Below, piece by piece: positions 17,029-25,665 of a stretch of 64,000 nt of DNA. This DNA comes from an uncultured Rickettsiales bacterium (lineage in GTDB: Bacteria; Pseudomonadota; Alphaproteobacteria; Micavibrionales; GCA-2720935). The notes below the pieces were generated by a model, which was not told the DNA's origin, did no database searches, and saw only the letters and a program-made list of their open reading frames with translations. Position numbers and translations under genes: made by a program. Each line of letters begins with the position of its first letter. Position 1 is the stretch's first letter. Location of the stretch: the NCBI GenBank assembly GCA_950054255.1, contig CATLOR010000001.1:186001-250000 (forward strand), read 5' to 3'.

Positions 17029-18629
17029 CTTATTTAGACACAGACTATGATGTGATTGTGATTGGAAGCGGTGCCGCTGGCATGCAAGCCGCCTTAGACC
17101 TTGCACCAAAACGCGTTCTTTTAATCACAAAAACAGACAGTCTTCCAAGTGGAAGTACTTATTACGCTCAAGGCGGGATGGCTGCTGCGGTTGATAAAAA
17201 AGATAGTCCAGAAAGCCATGAAGCCGATACGCTTTTTGCTGGGGCTGGTTTGGTTGATATTCCAGCAGCGCGCCTTTTAACACGCGCTGGCAAAAGCGTT
17301 GTTGAAAATCTTGAAAAAATAAACATGCCGTTTGATCGTACAAAAGAAGGTACTTTATGCTTAGGACGAGAAGCCGCCCACACCCAAAATCGTATTTTAC
17401 ATGCGGGTGGCGATGCCACAGGACGTAATTTAAGCCAGACACTCAGTAATGCTATTTTAAAAAGTTCACATATCACAGTTCTATATAAAGCAATGGCTGA
17501 ACGTCTTTTAACTGATGAAACAGGTGTTACAGGCCTCCGTTTCTATCATGAAAATCGTTTTATCAGTGTGAACGCTCCTCATATTATTTTAGCTACAGGG
17601 GGCGTAGGACAGCTTTTTGCGCATACAACAAACCCTGAAACAGCAACAGCCGATGGTCTTGCCCTTGCTTATGAAGCAGGCGCTATTCTCGCTGATTTAG
17701 AATTTGTACAATTTCACCCCACCGCGCTTTCTGTTGAAACATGGGGTGCACCAAAGCCTCTTTTAACAGAAGCATTAAGAGGGGCTGGTGCTTATCTAGT
17801 TGATGAGGCTGGAGAGCGCTTCATGATCGGTGAACATAAAGACGCTGAGCTCGCACCGCGCGATGTTGTTGCCCGCGCTGTTTATAGACAAATCACAAGC
17901 GGAAAAGGCGCTTATTTAGATGCTCGTCATCTTGATTTAAACACGCTAGAAAGCAAATTCCCGACTGTTTTCGCACTATGTAAGGAACGAGGCTTAAACC
18001 CTGCCCTACATCGTCTACCTGTTGCCCCTGCTGCGCATTATCACATGGGCGGCGTTAAAACAGATCTGAACGGTGCCACAAACATCAATGGTCTTTGGGC
18101 AATTGGTGAAGTTGCAAGAACAGGGGTTCATGGTGCTAATCGTTTAGCGAGCAATTCTTTACTTGAATGTCTTGTTTTTGCAACCCAAACAGCCCGTGCC
18201 ATTAAGCGTACAAAACGCCAAGTTAAATACAGCTACCAAAAAGAGCATTTAAAAGATAAACAAGAAAGTCGCTATTTTCCTACAAAAGACATGGTGCAGC
18301 GTCTTGTGTATCAAGGCCTTGGCTTAGTAAGAGATGCATCAGGCATGACAAAGACTTTGAATGAACTTGAACGTCTTAACAAACTATATCGTGACGGCGC
18401 TCATGATGCCGTTTCTGTTCAAGATCATATTGAACTTCGTAATATGTTGATTATATCCGAACAAATTGCCAAGCAAGCACTCTTGCGTGAGGAAAGCCGT
18501 GGCGGTCATTACCGCAGAGATTTCCCAAGAACAAGAGATGATTTTAAGAAAACATTGATCTGTCAAAAAACTAAAAACAGACAAGAAACGGAGGAACGCC
18601 ATGACACAGCTCTCTCACCTCGTGTATGA
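17025..18629 (+). CDS. nadB: L-aspartate oxidase NadB
   Basis: This FAD enzyme oxidises L-aspartate to iminoaspartate for NadA. The visible signatures are the N-terminal dinucleotide fold ([17 protein letters not shown]), [15 protein letters not shown], the substrate-site region [20 protein letters not shown], and [21 protein letters not shown]. The C-terminal helical domain carries [20 protein letters not shown]. At 534 residues it has the usual length. It overlaps nadA by four bases, and the nadC start lies inside its last 29 bases, indicating coupled translation. Confidence 0.97.
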   Translation: MTYLDTDYDVIVIGSGAAGMQAALDLAPKRVLLITKTDSLPSGSTYYAQGGMAAAVDKKDSPESHEADTLFAGAGLVDIPAARLLTRAGKSVVENLEKINMPFDRTKEGTLCLGREAAHTQNRILHAGGDATGRNLSQTLSNAILKSSHITVLYKAMAERLLTDETGVTGLRFYHENRFISVNAPHIILATGGVGQLFAHTTNPETATADGLALAYEAGAILADLEFVQFHPTALSVETWGAPKPLLTEALRGAGAYLVDEAGERFMIGEHKDAELAPRDVVARAVYRQITSGKGAYLDARHLDLNTLESKFPTVFALCKERGLNPALHRLPVAPAAHYHMGGVKTDLNGATNINGLWAIGEVARTGVHGANRLASNSLLECLVFATQTARAIKRTKRQVKYSYQKEHLKDKQESRYFPTKDMVQRLVYQGLGLVRDASGMTKTLNELERLNKLYRDGAHDAVSVQDHIELRNMLIISEQIAKQALLREESRGGHYRRDFPRTRDDFKKTLICQKTKNRQETEERHDTALSPRV

Positions 18630-19476
18630 ACCCTTACTTAAAGCAGCCTTAGAAGAGGATTTAGGGCGCGCTGGTGATCTAACCTCCCTTGCGGTTATAC
18701 CAGAGGGAACAACAACGACACTTGCCTTAAATACGCGCCAAGATGGGTGTATCGCAGGATTAGATATCTCTTTACGTGCTTTCACGCTTTTTGACCCAAC
18801 ATTAGAAATTGAAACTTTTGTGCATGATGGGGATTTTGTCAAAAAAGGAACAGTGCTGGCAACGATTTCTGGGGAGGCACGCTCTATTTTAAGCGCAGAG
18901 CGTACATGCCTTAATTTACTCTCTCACTTAAGTGCGATTGCAACCAAAACATATGAGATGGCCGAGCTTATCAAAGATTTACCAACAAAGTTGGTAGATA
19001 CGCGTAAAACACTCCCCAATCTTCGCGCCTTACAAAAATATGCCGTTAAAATGGGCGGCGGCTATAATCATCGTTTCGCCCTTGATGATGTCATCATGAT
19101 TAAAGACAATCATATTGCCGTTGCTGGTGATCTCGTTGAAGCCGTTAAACGCGCACGCGCCTATGTCGGACATACGGTTAAAATTGAGGCCGAGGTTGAT
19201 ACCCTTGATCAACTAGGCCAGCTTCTAACAACAGATGCAGACATTGTGTTACTGGACAATATGGATCCAGAAACATTAAAAACAGCCGTTGCGATGGTGA
19301 ATGGACAAATGATCTGTGAAGCCTCAGGTAACATCTCAAGCGATACAATCCGCGCCGTTGCTTTAAGCGGTGTTGATATTATTTCTGCTGGATGTTTAAC
19401 GCATACTGTCAAAAATTTAGATATCGGGCTTGATGAAATAAAAACCACAGATACGAAAAATGTGGTAAGACTTTAA
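18601..19476 (+). CDS. nadC: Nicotinate-nucleotide pyrophosphorylase (QPRTase) NadC
   Basis: NadC converts quinolinate and PRPP to nicotinate mononucleotide. The 291-residue sequence shows LEEDLGRAGDLTS, the SAERTCLNLLSHLSAIAT helix, the DTRKTLPNLRALQKYAVKMGG block, HRFALDDVIMIKDNH, VDTLDQ, VLLDNM and a C-terminal SGVDIISAGCLTH phosphate-binding turn. The start at 18601 is well supported by GGAGG upstream, inside the 3' end of nadB. It completes the three-step aspartate-to-NaMN pathway encoded here. Confidence 0.97.
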   Translation: MTQLSHLVYEPLLKAALEEDLGRAGDLTSLAVIPEGTTTTLALNTRQDGCIAGLDISLRAFTLFDPTLEIETFVHDGDFVKKGTVLATISGEARSILSAERTCLNLLSHLSAIATKTYEMAELIKDLPTKLVDTRKTLPNLRALQKYAVKMGGGYNHRFALDDVIMIKDNHIAVAGDLVEAVKRARAYVGHTVKIEAEVDTLDQLGQLLTTDADIVLLDNMDPETLKTAVAMVNGQMICEASGNISSDTIRAVALSGVDIISAGCLTHTVKNLDIGLDEIKTTDTKNVVRL

Positions 19477-19479
19477 TTT

Positions 19480-19863
19480 ATGGAACAAGTTTTTGACGAT
19501 CTTTATCAGCAAACCATGCTCGATCATGGTAAAAACCCACGTCATTATGGGTGTATAGATCACGCAACCCATAAAGGCGAGTGCCATAATCGTTTATGCG
19601 GAGATTCCATTTATTTTACAGCTTTGATTAATGAGGATGACATTATCACAGACATTGCTTTTGAAAGTGTTGGCTGCATCCTATGCAAAGCCTCTGCCTC
19701 CCTTCTCTCAGAAAAACTGATCAATTCACCACGCGCGGAGGCGTTAAAACAAGCCCAGCTCCTAAAAGAAGAACAATTCACATCCCTTATGACCTCTTAT
19801 CCTACAAGAGAGAAATGTTTTACGCTTCCTATTGATGCCATTGAAGCAATGGTTACTATTTAA
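19480..19863 (+). CDS. SufU/IscU-like Fe-S scaffold protein in the nad operon
   Basis: This 127-residue protein matches the NifU N-terminal/SufU family: LYQQTMLDHGKNPRHYG, NRLCGDS (C40 and D42), FESVGCILCKASASLLSE (C66, plus C69) and REKCFTLP (C113). The three cysteines and one aspartate are the zinc or cluster ligands of SufU/IscU. It starts three bases after nadC and ends the operon, with no suf/isc genes nearby. NadA needs a [4Fe-4S] cluster, so a dedicated cluster or sulfur donor for NAD synthesis is an attractive inference. The CILC spacing differs from the GC-x-I-S of canonical SufU. Confidence 0.85.
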   Translation: MEQVFDDLYQQTMLDHGKNPRHYGCIDHATHKGECHNRLCGDSIYFTALINEDDIITDIAFESVGCILCKASASLLSEKLINSPRAEALKQAQLLKEEQFTSLMTSYPTREKCFTLPIDAIEAMVTI

Positions 19864-19934
19864 GATTGACAGGAACACCGCTGGCTTTATAGTAAATCTA
19901 TAAATAAAAATATAAAAAAAACAGGGGGCAGAAA

Positions 19935-20597
19935 ATGCCATTAGATCAAAACAAGACATCTTTTGATGTACTGTTAGACAAATTGTCTAATACATCTCAC
20001 TTTAAAGAGAAAAATATAACACTTGCCTTTAATGCTGAAAGCTTTGGGTTTCTAACACAAGCTATCCAACAAGAGTTTCAACTTGATACACTCACAAACG
20101 AAATTGTATTAGAAGAACTCTATCAAGAAATTCAACAAAATGGCACCCACGCAGAAACGGCTATCGGTTTATTGCATCTCTTTAAAAATTTTGACCGCGA
20201 TGCCCTTTATTCTTTTCACCAATATGAACGGATGCAAACCTATAAAGCTCAAGATAAAGTAAGTGCGATCTATGATCTTGGCAGTAATGTTTCTGCCTTT
20301 TCTGGTCTAGTTGCCTTTGGTGTTGCGCTTGCCTCCATGATGACAGCAAGCTCTGTTACTTTTTTTACAGGCACGTATCTTGTCTGTGTAGGGCTTCTTA
20401 TCACTAGTATTTTCCTCAATAAACATGGGCAAGGGTTAAGAGATAAAGCCGCTTTAAAAGTTATCGGTGAAACAAAACAAAGTGATTACATGAAAGAACG
20501 TTATGAGCCAACTTTATTAAAGAATCTGCGTAAAACTGTCAAAGAAACCATGACACAAAACAATCACACACCATATAAATTTGCTTTTAAAAACTAA
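19935..20597 (+). CDS. Membrane protein of unknown function, 220 residues
   Basis: I do not recognise this family. Residues 1-115 are soluble and helical. Two transmembrane helices follow (about 120-142, SAFSGLVAFGVALASMMTA; about 145-165, FFTGTYLVCVGLLITSIFL), then a basic C-terminal tail of 55 residues. GGGGGC precedes the ATG. It lies downstream of the nad operon with a 71-bp gap and may be transcribed separately. The layout (soluble part, hairpin of two helices, soluble tail) loosely recalls the protein at 52741-53139, but real homology was not established. Confidence 0.65.
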   Translation: MPLDQNKTSFDVLLDKLSNTSHFKEKNITLAFNAESFGFLTQAIQQEFQLDTLTNEIVLEELYQEIQQNGTHAETAIGLLHLFKNFDRDALYSFHQYERMQTYKAQDKVSAIYDLGSNVSAFSGLVAFGVALASMMTASSVTFFTGTYLVCVGLLITSIFLNKHGQGLRDKAALKVIGETKQSDYMKERYEPTLLKNLRKTVKETMTQNNHTPYKFAFKN

Positions 20598-20657
20598 TTA
20601 ACCATATCGCTCTTATCACTCTTGACGAGAGGCGATGTGAGGATTACTTTATTTCTC

Positions 20658-21722
20658 ATGAATACTACATCCCCTTTAAAACCTTTTGCGTTTTGTAATG
20701 GCGATGAGAGTACGCGCAGAGGCGCTCTCATGGTCAGAGAAATTGTCTTTTCAGACTTCCCATCAATTGATGCTGATACAGGTGTTGAGGCACGCTTAGA
20801 AAGTAATGATGAATGCATCGCGCAGGCTGCAAAAGCAATTCGCGAATGTGGAAGCGGTGTTAAAATCTCAACAGCCTCTAATGATCCTCGTATCAAAGAG
20901 CTTGGCTGGAAATCTGCGAACATCTTGTTACGCCCACTTTGTGGCGCTTTGGGCATGTATCGCATGACAATGGCACCTGGTGGTTATAAAAGTCCTGTTG
21001 CTGTTTTCCGTTATGGGAGCGGTGATTTTTATTCTGAGAAATCATGCGATATTCAAACAATTGATGGTCATGAAACAGCTGTTATTACACAACATATGAA
21101 TGTTTCTGATCTCCCTCGTTTTGCTGAACTCGCCGCTGAAAAGGCTAAAAAGTTTGGTCTTAAGATGGTTTTATCTTCGAAATGGACAATTTCAGAAGGT
21201 GAAAAACAAATCATTGATCGTGTTCGTCCTGTCTTATTAGAACAAGGTCTTGTTGAGGGTAAAAATCGTGGTGAAGGTGATTTCTGGCTCGAGATCACAG
21301 ATTATGCCGCCGCGCGCATTCCTTTAAATGTTGGCGGTGACGAAGGTGGTTGGATGATTATCACAGGAAATGCCAATGGCGATACAATGGCTGATATAGC
21401 TGACTTCCAACATGGTAATAATGCGATGGGCTCAGAAGTTATTTGCCGTGATGGGTTCTCTTATCACGAACTTCCTGGTGGAACAGCGCCTGGGCGTAAA
21501 GATTCTGACTTTAAAGGGGATAAATTCTTTAGCCCTGTCGGAACGCTCGTTGCTTTTTGTGGCGCCGTATCTGATTTAAATCCTCAAGCAAAGGGATATT
21601 GCGATGCCGTTATGAAAGCAACAATTGAATACATAGAAAACACACCAAAGTTAGAGCGTTGTACACAAACAATGCTTGAATTCATTGCCAAGCAAGCAAG
21701 CGCTCAAGCAAAAGTTGCTTAG
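20658..21722 (+). CDS. Divergent isocitrate/isopropylmalate dehydrogenase-like protein
   Basis: The sequence has the feel of the beta-decarboxylating dehydrogenase fold (VFRYGSGDFYSEKSCDIQTI resembles the substrate/metal segment; DFQHGNNAMGSEVICRDG corresponds to the nucleotide-loop region HGTAPDIAG). Most canonical residues are changed, though, so the reaction is not certain. Starts are ambiguous: TTG at 20622 or ATG at 20658. I chose the ATG (354 residues); a GAGG lies somewhat far upstream. An intrinsic terminator follows at 21743. It may be a monofunctional metabolic enzyme that has drifted from isocitrate dehydrogenase. Confidence 0.6.
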   Translation: MNTTSPLKPFAFCNGDESTRRGALMVREIVFSDFPSIDADTGVEARLESNDECIAQAAKAIRECGSGVKISTASNDPRIKELGWKSANILLRPLCGALGMYRMTMAPGGYKSPVAVFRYGSGDFYSEKSCDIQTIDGHETAVITQHMNVSDLPRFAELAAEKAKKFGLKMVLSSKWTISEGEKQIIDRVRPVLLEQGLVEGKNRGEGDFWLEITDYAAARIPLNVGGDEGGWMIITGNANGDTMADIADFQHGNNAMGSEVICRDGFSYHELPGGTAPGRKDSDFKGDKFFSPVGTLVAFCGAVSDLNPQAKGYCDAVMKATIEYIENTPKLERCTQTMLEFIAKQASAQAKVA

Positions 21723-21742
21723 AAAAAACCTTAATTTTTAAA

Positions 21743-21773
21743 AAAGCCCCTCAGAAATTGAAGGGCTTTTTTT
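21743..21773. terminator. Intrinsic terminator between convergent genes
   Basis: AAAAGCCCcTC, a loop and GAAGGGCTTTTTTT form a GC-rich stem with a T-run on the plus strand and an A-run on the left. It can therefore serve both the plus-strand gene ending at 21722 and the minus-strand antiporter ending at 21772. Confidence 0.85.
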
Positions 21774-23565
21774 AAATATCTAAATCCAACTCAGCTTTAA
21801 TTTCAGCTGTCGTTTTTTGTTTGCTGTCTGTTTTGTGTTTATAAAACAATACTTCTTTACGATACTGGCTTGTGAGTTCTTGTGCCATTTCTGGGGAAAT
21901 ATCATAGTAATCTAGAAGCTTATGCACCAAGCTCAGTGTTGCCTCTAATGTTTCTGGAACAACAACGCTTGCTCCATGCCCATAATATTCTTCTACGCTT
22001 TGTGTATCTTTAACACGGACAATGATCGGTACAAGTGGCCATTCTTTGCGCAACGCTTGTAATACAGCGTCACTGACATCATGGTCATCAATTGTAATCA
22101 CAATCGCTTTTGCGTGATCCCCATGGAGGCGACGCCATAAATCAATACGGCGCGCATTCCCGTATATAACAGGATAGCCCTCTGTCCTCATACGAGAAAC
22201 ATGAGCAACATCACGATCTATTGCCACATAGGGGAGCATTCGACGCTCTAAAATATCGGCTAAGGTTTTACCCACGCGCCCAAAACCAGCAATAATAATA
22301 TGCCCTTCTTGTTGGGGAATATTTGTTTCTTCGTTTTTAGCATTTTGTCTACTCCGTACATAATGAGCAATAACATCACTCAGCTTTGTTGTTGCTGGTG
22401 TCAATAAAAGCGACACAGTTGCGACAAGGAGGAAGAACTGCGCATCAACCTCTGGTAATAAATTCCCCATCAAAGCTAAATTAATAATGATGAAAGCGAA
22501 TTCTCCACATTGCGCCAACATAATCGAACTTTTAATCGCTTGAAGATGTGGGATTTTAAATAAAAGTGCTAAAGGATAAAATAACACAGATTTTAAAATA
22601 AAGATCCCAATCACAGATCCCACAATCCATGCAGGATTTTCGAGTAAAGCACCAATATTTGTACTCATACCAACAGATAAGAAAAAGATCCCCATCAAGA
22701 CACCTTTTACAGGGTCAAGCATCACGGCAATTTCATGCTTATATTCTGTTTCGCCAATCAAAACACCTGCGAGAAAAGCTCCTAGCGCTGCAGACAACCC
22801 AAAAGATTGGGTTAGCCCAGCTGTTCCAATCACAATAAATAAACTCACAGCAAACAACCATTCTGTGTTTTTAGCAGGACTTAATGCATATAAAAGAGGC
22901 CTTAATAACCGCTTACCAAAGACAAGTATACCTAAGACAACAGCGATTGCCACCGCCAAAGATTGTCCAAGCAAGATCACGGCATTAGAGCCAGGCGCTT
23001 GGTCAGCACCAAAGAAACTCACCAAGACAAGAATAGGCACAACGGCTAAATCTTGTAATAAAAGAACCGAAAATGTAACGCGCCCTGTCAATTGTGACAC
23101 CATATGACGATCCATTAAAAGCTGCATAACGATTGCAGTTGATGAAAGCGCAAAAGAAGCCCCAATTAAAATAGAGGTTTCTACCGTGTTTTCGAAATAA
23201 TAAGCAACAGCAGAAATCACAATCGCTGTTAAAATAAACTGTAATCCGCCTAATCCAGCCACCAAGCGCCTTAATGCCCAAAGCTTAGAAAAACTAAGTT
23301 TTAAACCCACCATAAAAAGAAGGAACACAACCCCCAGTTCAGCAAGAAGAGAGATCGTGTCTGTATCAGTAATGGCAATCCACGATACCCATGGAAAAGT
23401 CGCCGTTAAAAGACCCATACTATAGGGACCAATTAAAAGCCCACAAAACAGATATCCTAAAATTGGAGAAACACGCACACGCTGTAAGGCCGGAATAATC
23501 ACGCCAGACAAAGCCAAGATCAATAAAATATCATTGATTAATACTATAAGATGTTGATGTTCCAT
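21772..23565 (-). CDS. Kef/YbaL-type monovalent cation:proton antiporter (CPA2)
   Basis: This 597-residue inner-membrane protein has an N-terminal Na+/H+-exchanger domain of about twelve helices (residues 1-385). Conserved blocks include SPILGYLFCGLLIGPYSMG, ELGVVFLLFMVGLKLSFSKL, SFALSSTAIVMQLL and FLAGVLIGETEYKHEI. It is followed by a cytoplasmic TrkA-N/RCK domain (about 410-530) with the Rossmann motif IIIAGFGRVGKTLADIL. This is the KefB/KefC/YbaL arrangement, which exports K+ (or Na+) in exchange for protons under nucleotide or thiol control. It stands alone on the minus strand just before the tRNA-Val island. The ion and the regulator are not certain. Confidence 0.92.
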   Translation of the reverse strand: MEHQHLIVLINDILLILALSGVIIPALQRVRVSPILGYLFCGLLIGPYSMGLLTATFPWVSWIAITDTDTISLLAELGVVFLLFMVGLKLSFSKLWALRRLVAGLGGLQFILTAIVISAVAYYFENTVETSILIGASFALSSTAIVMQLLMDRHMVSQLTGRVTFSVLLLQDLAVVPILVLVSFFGADQAPGSNAVILLGQSLAVAIAVVLGILVFGKRLLRPLLYALSPAKNTEWLFAVSLFIVIGTAGLTQSFGLSAALGAFLAGVLIGETEYKHEIAVMLDPVKGVLMGIFFLSVGMSTNIGALLENPAWIVGSVIGIFILKSVLFYPLALLFKIPHLQAIKSSIMLAQCGEFAFIIINLALMGNLLPEVDAQFFLLVATVSLLLTPATTKLSDVIAHYVRSRQNAKNEETNIPQQEGHIIIAGFGRVGKTLADILERRMLPYVAIDRDVAHVSRMRTEGYPVIYGNARRIDLWRRLHGDHAKAIVITIDDHDVSDAVLQALRKEWPLVPIIVRVKDTQSVEEYYGHGASVVVPETLEATLSLVHKLLDYYDISPEMAQELTSQYRKEVLFYKHKTDSKQKTTAEIKAELDLDI

Positions 23566-23680
23566 GTGCCTCTATTAGATATTTTTACTTTCTCTACAAT
23601 AACACAGAGAGAGTAAAAAAATAGAGAATTAAAAATTCACTTGAAAGAAAATAATCGAAATGCTACTAAACATACACTAA

Positions 23681-23771
23681 ATATTTGGTGCGGGCGTATA
23701 GCTCAGTTGGTTAGAGCGTTACGTTGACATCGTAGAGGTCACAAGTTCGAATCTTGTTACGCCCACCATTT
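23681..23771 (+). repeat. 91-bp direct repeat, left island boundary (attL)
   Basis: These 91 bases are identical to 33459-33549. They cover 11 bp upstream of tRNA-Val, the whole tRNA and 3 bp after the CCA. Identity stops at once on both sides (A versus G before, G versus T after). A repeat holding a whole tRNA is longer than the usual partial 3'-end duplication and keeps both tRNA copies intact. Confidence 0.92.
23692..23768 (+). tRNA. tRNA-Val(GAC), left copy (attL)
   Basis: The 77-nt sequence folds as a cloverleaf: acceptor GGGCGTA/TACGCCC, D-arm GCTCAGTTGGTTAGAGC, anticodon loop TTGACAT with GAC, T-arm ACAAG-TTCGAAT-CTTGT, and an encoded CCA. An upstream promoter TTGAAA-N17-TACTAA (23641-23669) is present only at this copy, suggesting it is the native gene. 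Confidence 0.97.
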
Positions 23772-23838
23772 GCTATTCCGTTGATTTAAATCAGCATCTC
23801 ATGAAAACAAAAACAAAGAAAAAACTTCAATAACATCC

Positions 23839-23859
23839 TTGGGTAACACTTTGGTCACA
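23839..23859 (+). promoter_or_regulatory. Candidate integrase arm-binding repeats, left end
   Basis: Two adjacent related units, TTGGGTAACAC (23839-23849) and TTTGGTCACA (23850-23859), are followed by AAGTGGTCA. The same type of tandem (TTGGTCACAC, TTGGGACACA) lies at 33361-33380 near the other end in the same orientation. Such paired repeats near both attachment sites are typical of arm-type integrase sites. Confidence 0.45.
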
Positions 23860-23896
23860 GCAAGTGGTCAAAAACAAAGATATTGGAGAATTTATC

Positions 23897-24883
23897 GTGG
23901 CTACTTTTCGTAAGCATCGTGCTAAATGGCAGGCAATTATTAGGAAAAAAGGACATCCATGCATTGCAAAATCATTTGTGAAAAAAACAGACGCACAAGC
24001 ATGGGCAACCAGGATTGAGCATGAAATCGACCAAGGAGAGATCCCTGTTACTTATAAAGAGTTAGAAAAGCATACTTTCAAAGACCTTATTGAGCGCTAC
24101 AAGAAAGAAATATCAAGTAAAAAGCTGGGTCATCACGTTGAGACATATATATTTCGTAACATATTAAGAACTAAGATCATTGAATTAAGATTATCTCATT
24201 TATCATCTAAACATTTTTGTGATTACAGAGATGAACGATTAAAAGTCGTGAAAGCAAGTACTATCTGTAAAGAACTATCATTATATCAACATGTATTTGA
24301 GATCGCTCAAAAAGAATGGAATTTACCAATGAAAGTCAACCCTTTATCAAAAGTCAGAAAACCAAAGTTCAATAACAGAAGAGATAGACGTATAGCAGAA
24401 AAAGAACTAAAAGCTCTGTTGTACGCAAGTGATAGTTGCAGAAACAAATATATCAAACCGATTCTTCTTATCGCATTAGAAACAGGAATGCGCCGAGGGG
24501 AAATATTAAAAGCTCAGTGGAAGCATTATAATTCAGCAAAACAAACATTACACTTGCCTGAAACCAAAAACGGTCACTCAAGAACAATCCCTTTGACTAA
24601 TAAAGCGATTGAGATCATAAATACGCTTCCTCAAGATAACGATTTAATCTTTCCAATATCAATTGCATCTTTTCGGAAAGCTTGGGAACGAATCAGAAAA
24701 CGATCTAATATTAGCAATGTGAGATTCCATGACTTTCGTCATGAAGCCATTAGTCGACTATTTGAAAAAGGGTTATCAATACCAGAAGTAGCCTTAATTA
24801 GTGGTCATAAAGATATGCGTATGCTTTTTAGATATACTCACCTTAAAGCTGAACAATTAGTGGAGAAATTAAATGGAACCTAA
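23897..24883 (+). CDS. Tyrosine-type site-specific integrase
   Basis: This is a phage-type integrase of 328 residues. The catalytic set is visible: Arg in ETGMRRGEILKAQW, a Lys on the following beta-hairpin (LPETKNGHSR), HxxR in FHDFRHEAISRL, His in ISGHKDMRM, and the nucleophile Tyr in LFRYTHL. The N-terminal half holds an arm-binding/SAM-like domain. I chose the GTG at 23897 (GGAGAA eight bases upstream; protein starts VATFRKHRAKW) rather than the GTG at 23864. It is the first island gene after tRNA-Val, where it most likely acts to integrate and excise the element. Its 3' end overlaps the next gene by 11 bases. Confidence 0.95.
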   Translation: MATFRKHRAKWQAIIRKKGHPCIAKSFVKKTDAQAWATRIEHEIDQGEIPVTYKELEKHTFKDLIERYKKEISSKKLGHHVETYIFRNILRTKIIELRLSHLSSKHFCDYRDERLKVVKASTICKELSLYQHVFEIAQKEWNLPMKVNPLSKVRKPKFNNRRDRRIAEKELKALLYASDSCRNKYIKPILLIALETGMRRGEILKAQWKHYNSAKQTLHLPETKNGHSRTIPLTNKAIEIINTLPQDNDLIFPISIASFRKAWERIRKRSNISNVRFHDFRHEAISRLFEKGLSIPEVALISGHKDMRMLFRYTHLKAEQLVEKLNGT

Positions 24884-25589
24884 AAACCAAGAGGAAGAAG
24901 GCTACTACACAAGAGAATATAGAGTAATACGTCACTTATTAATCACCCTCATTACACAACATATACTCATGCAATACCATCTTGTTGTTGGTGATGATAT
25001 TGACGAACAATATTATTTACCTATTCCTGAGAAGCTTCTTAATATAAATCGGAGGTACGAAAAACCAAAAACAATACGTAAGGTAATCAATAGCGACATT
25101 GAACTTATCGATTATATCATTAAGCTCTTGTTTAATTACGAATATCAATCTAAACCATCTAAAATGGTTCGTGATAAGAAACATAAAAAGCGTCAAATAG
25201 ATGACCAAGAGATGATAAGCCGTGTTATTAAAGAAATGAAAACTAGAAAAATAAAAAAAGTTGCAACAGTTACAAAAGATATAATCCGTAATAGTGGTGA
25301 ATTTTGTTTAGATGAAGATGAAAGAATTCATAATGTACCAGCTCAAAATACTTCCATATCATTAGAATCTTATGAAGATCGAATCTGCAGAAAAGTTAGA
25401 AAAGCCATAACAGAAATAAAAAACGATACATTTGATTACAGTTTTCTTTATGAAAATCCTGACTTCGATTCCACCTTTCCCTCGCTTAAAGAAATGCAAA
25501 AAAAAGCCGACTTAGAAAATTTTGATCTAATGATTCCTTTTTTAAGAAAATACAAAAAGGGGATTATTAACCTTTTAGACAAACTTTAA
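24873..25589 (+). CDS. Island protein of unknown function, 238 residues
   Basis: I do not recognise this protein. It is soluble and highly charged, with many Lys/Asp/Glu/Ile residues and a lysine-rich centre (RDKKHKKRQIDDQEMISRV) that could touch nucleic acid. There is no signal peptide or membrane helix. Its ATG lies inside the last 11 bases of the integrase gene, so it is translationally coupled. Inference: it may help in excision, replication control or regulation of the island. Confidence 0.6.
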   Translation: MEPKNQEEEGYYTREYRVIRHLLITLITQHILMQYHLVVGDDIDEQYYLPIPEKLLNINRRYEKPKTIRKVINSDIELIDYIIKLLFNYEYQSKPSKMVRDKKHKKRQIDDQEMISRVIKEMKTRKIKKVATVTKDIIRNSGEFCLDEDERIHNVPAQNTSISLESYEDRICRKVRKAITEIKNDTFDYSFLYENPDFDSTFPSLKEMQKKADLENFDLMIPFLRKYKKGIINLLDKL

Positions 25590-25665
25590 GGCTTTTAACA
25601 TTTTATCGCTATTCCTTTAAAAAGTTGGTTTTTCAATCAATACAACTAACAAAAAAGGAATCAAA

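Noticed and set aside
23781..23794. FNR-like palindrome TTGATTTAAATCAG just after the left tRNA-Val
   Set aside because: Good match to TTGAT-N4-ATCAA, but there is no plausible promoter or regulated gene at the right distance, and similar AT-rich dyads recur here.
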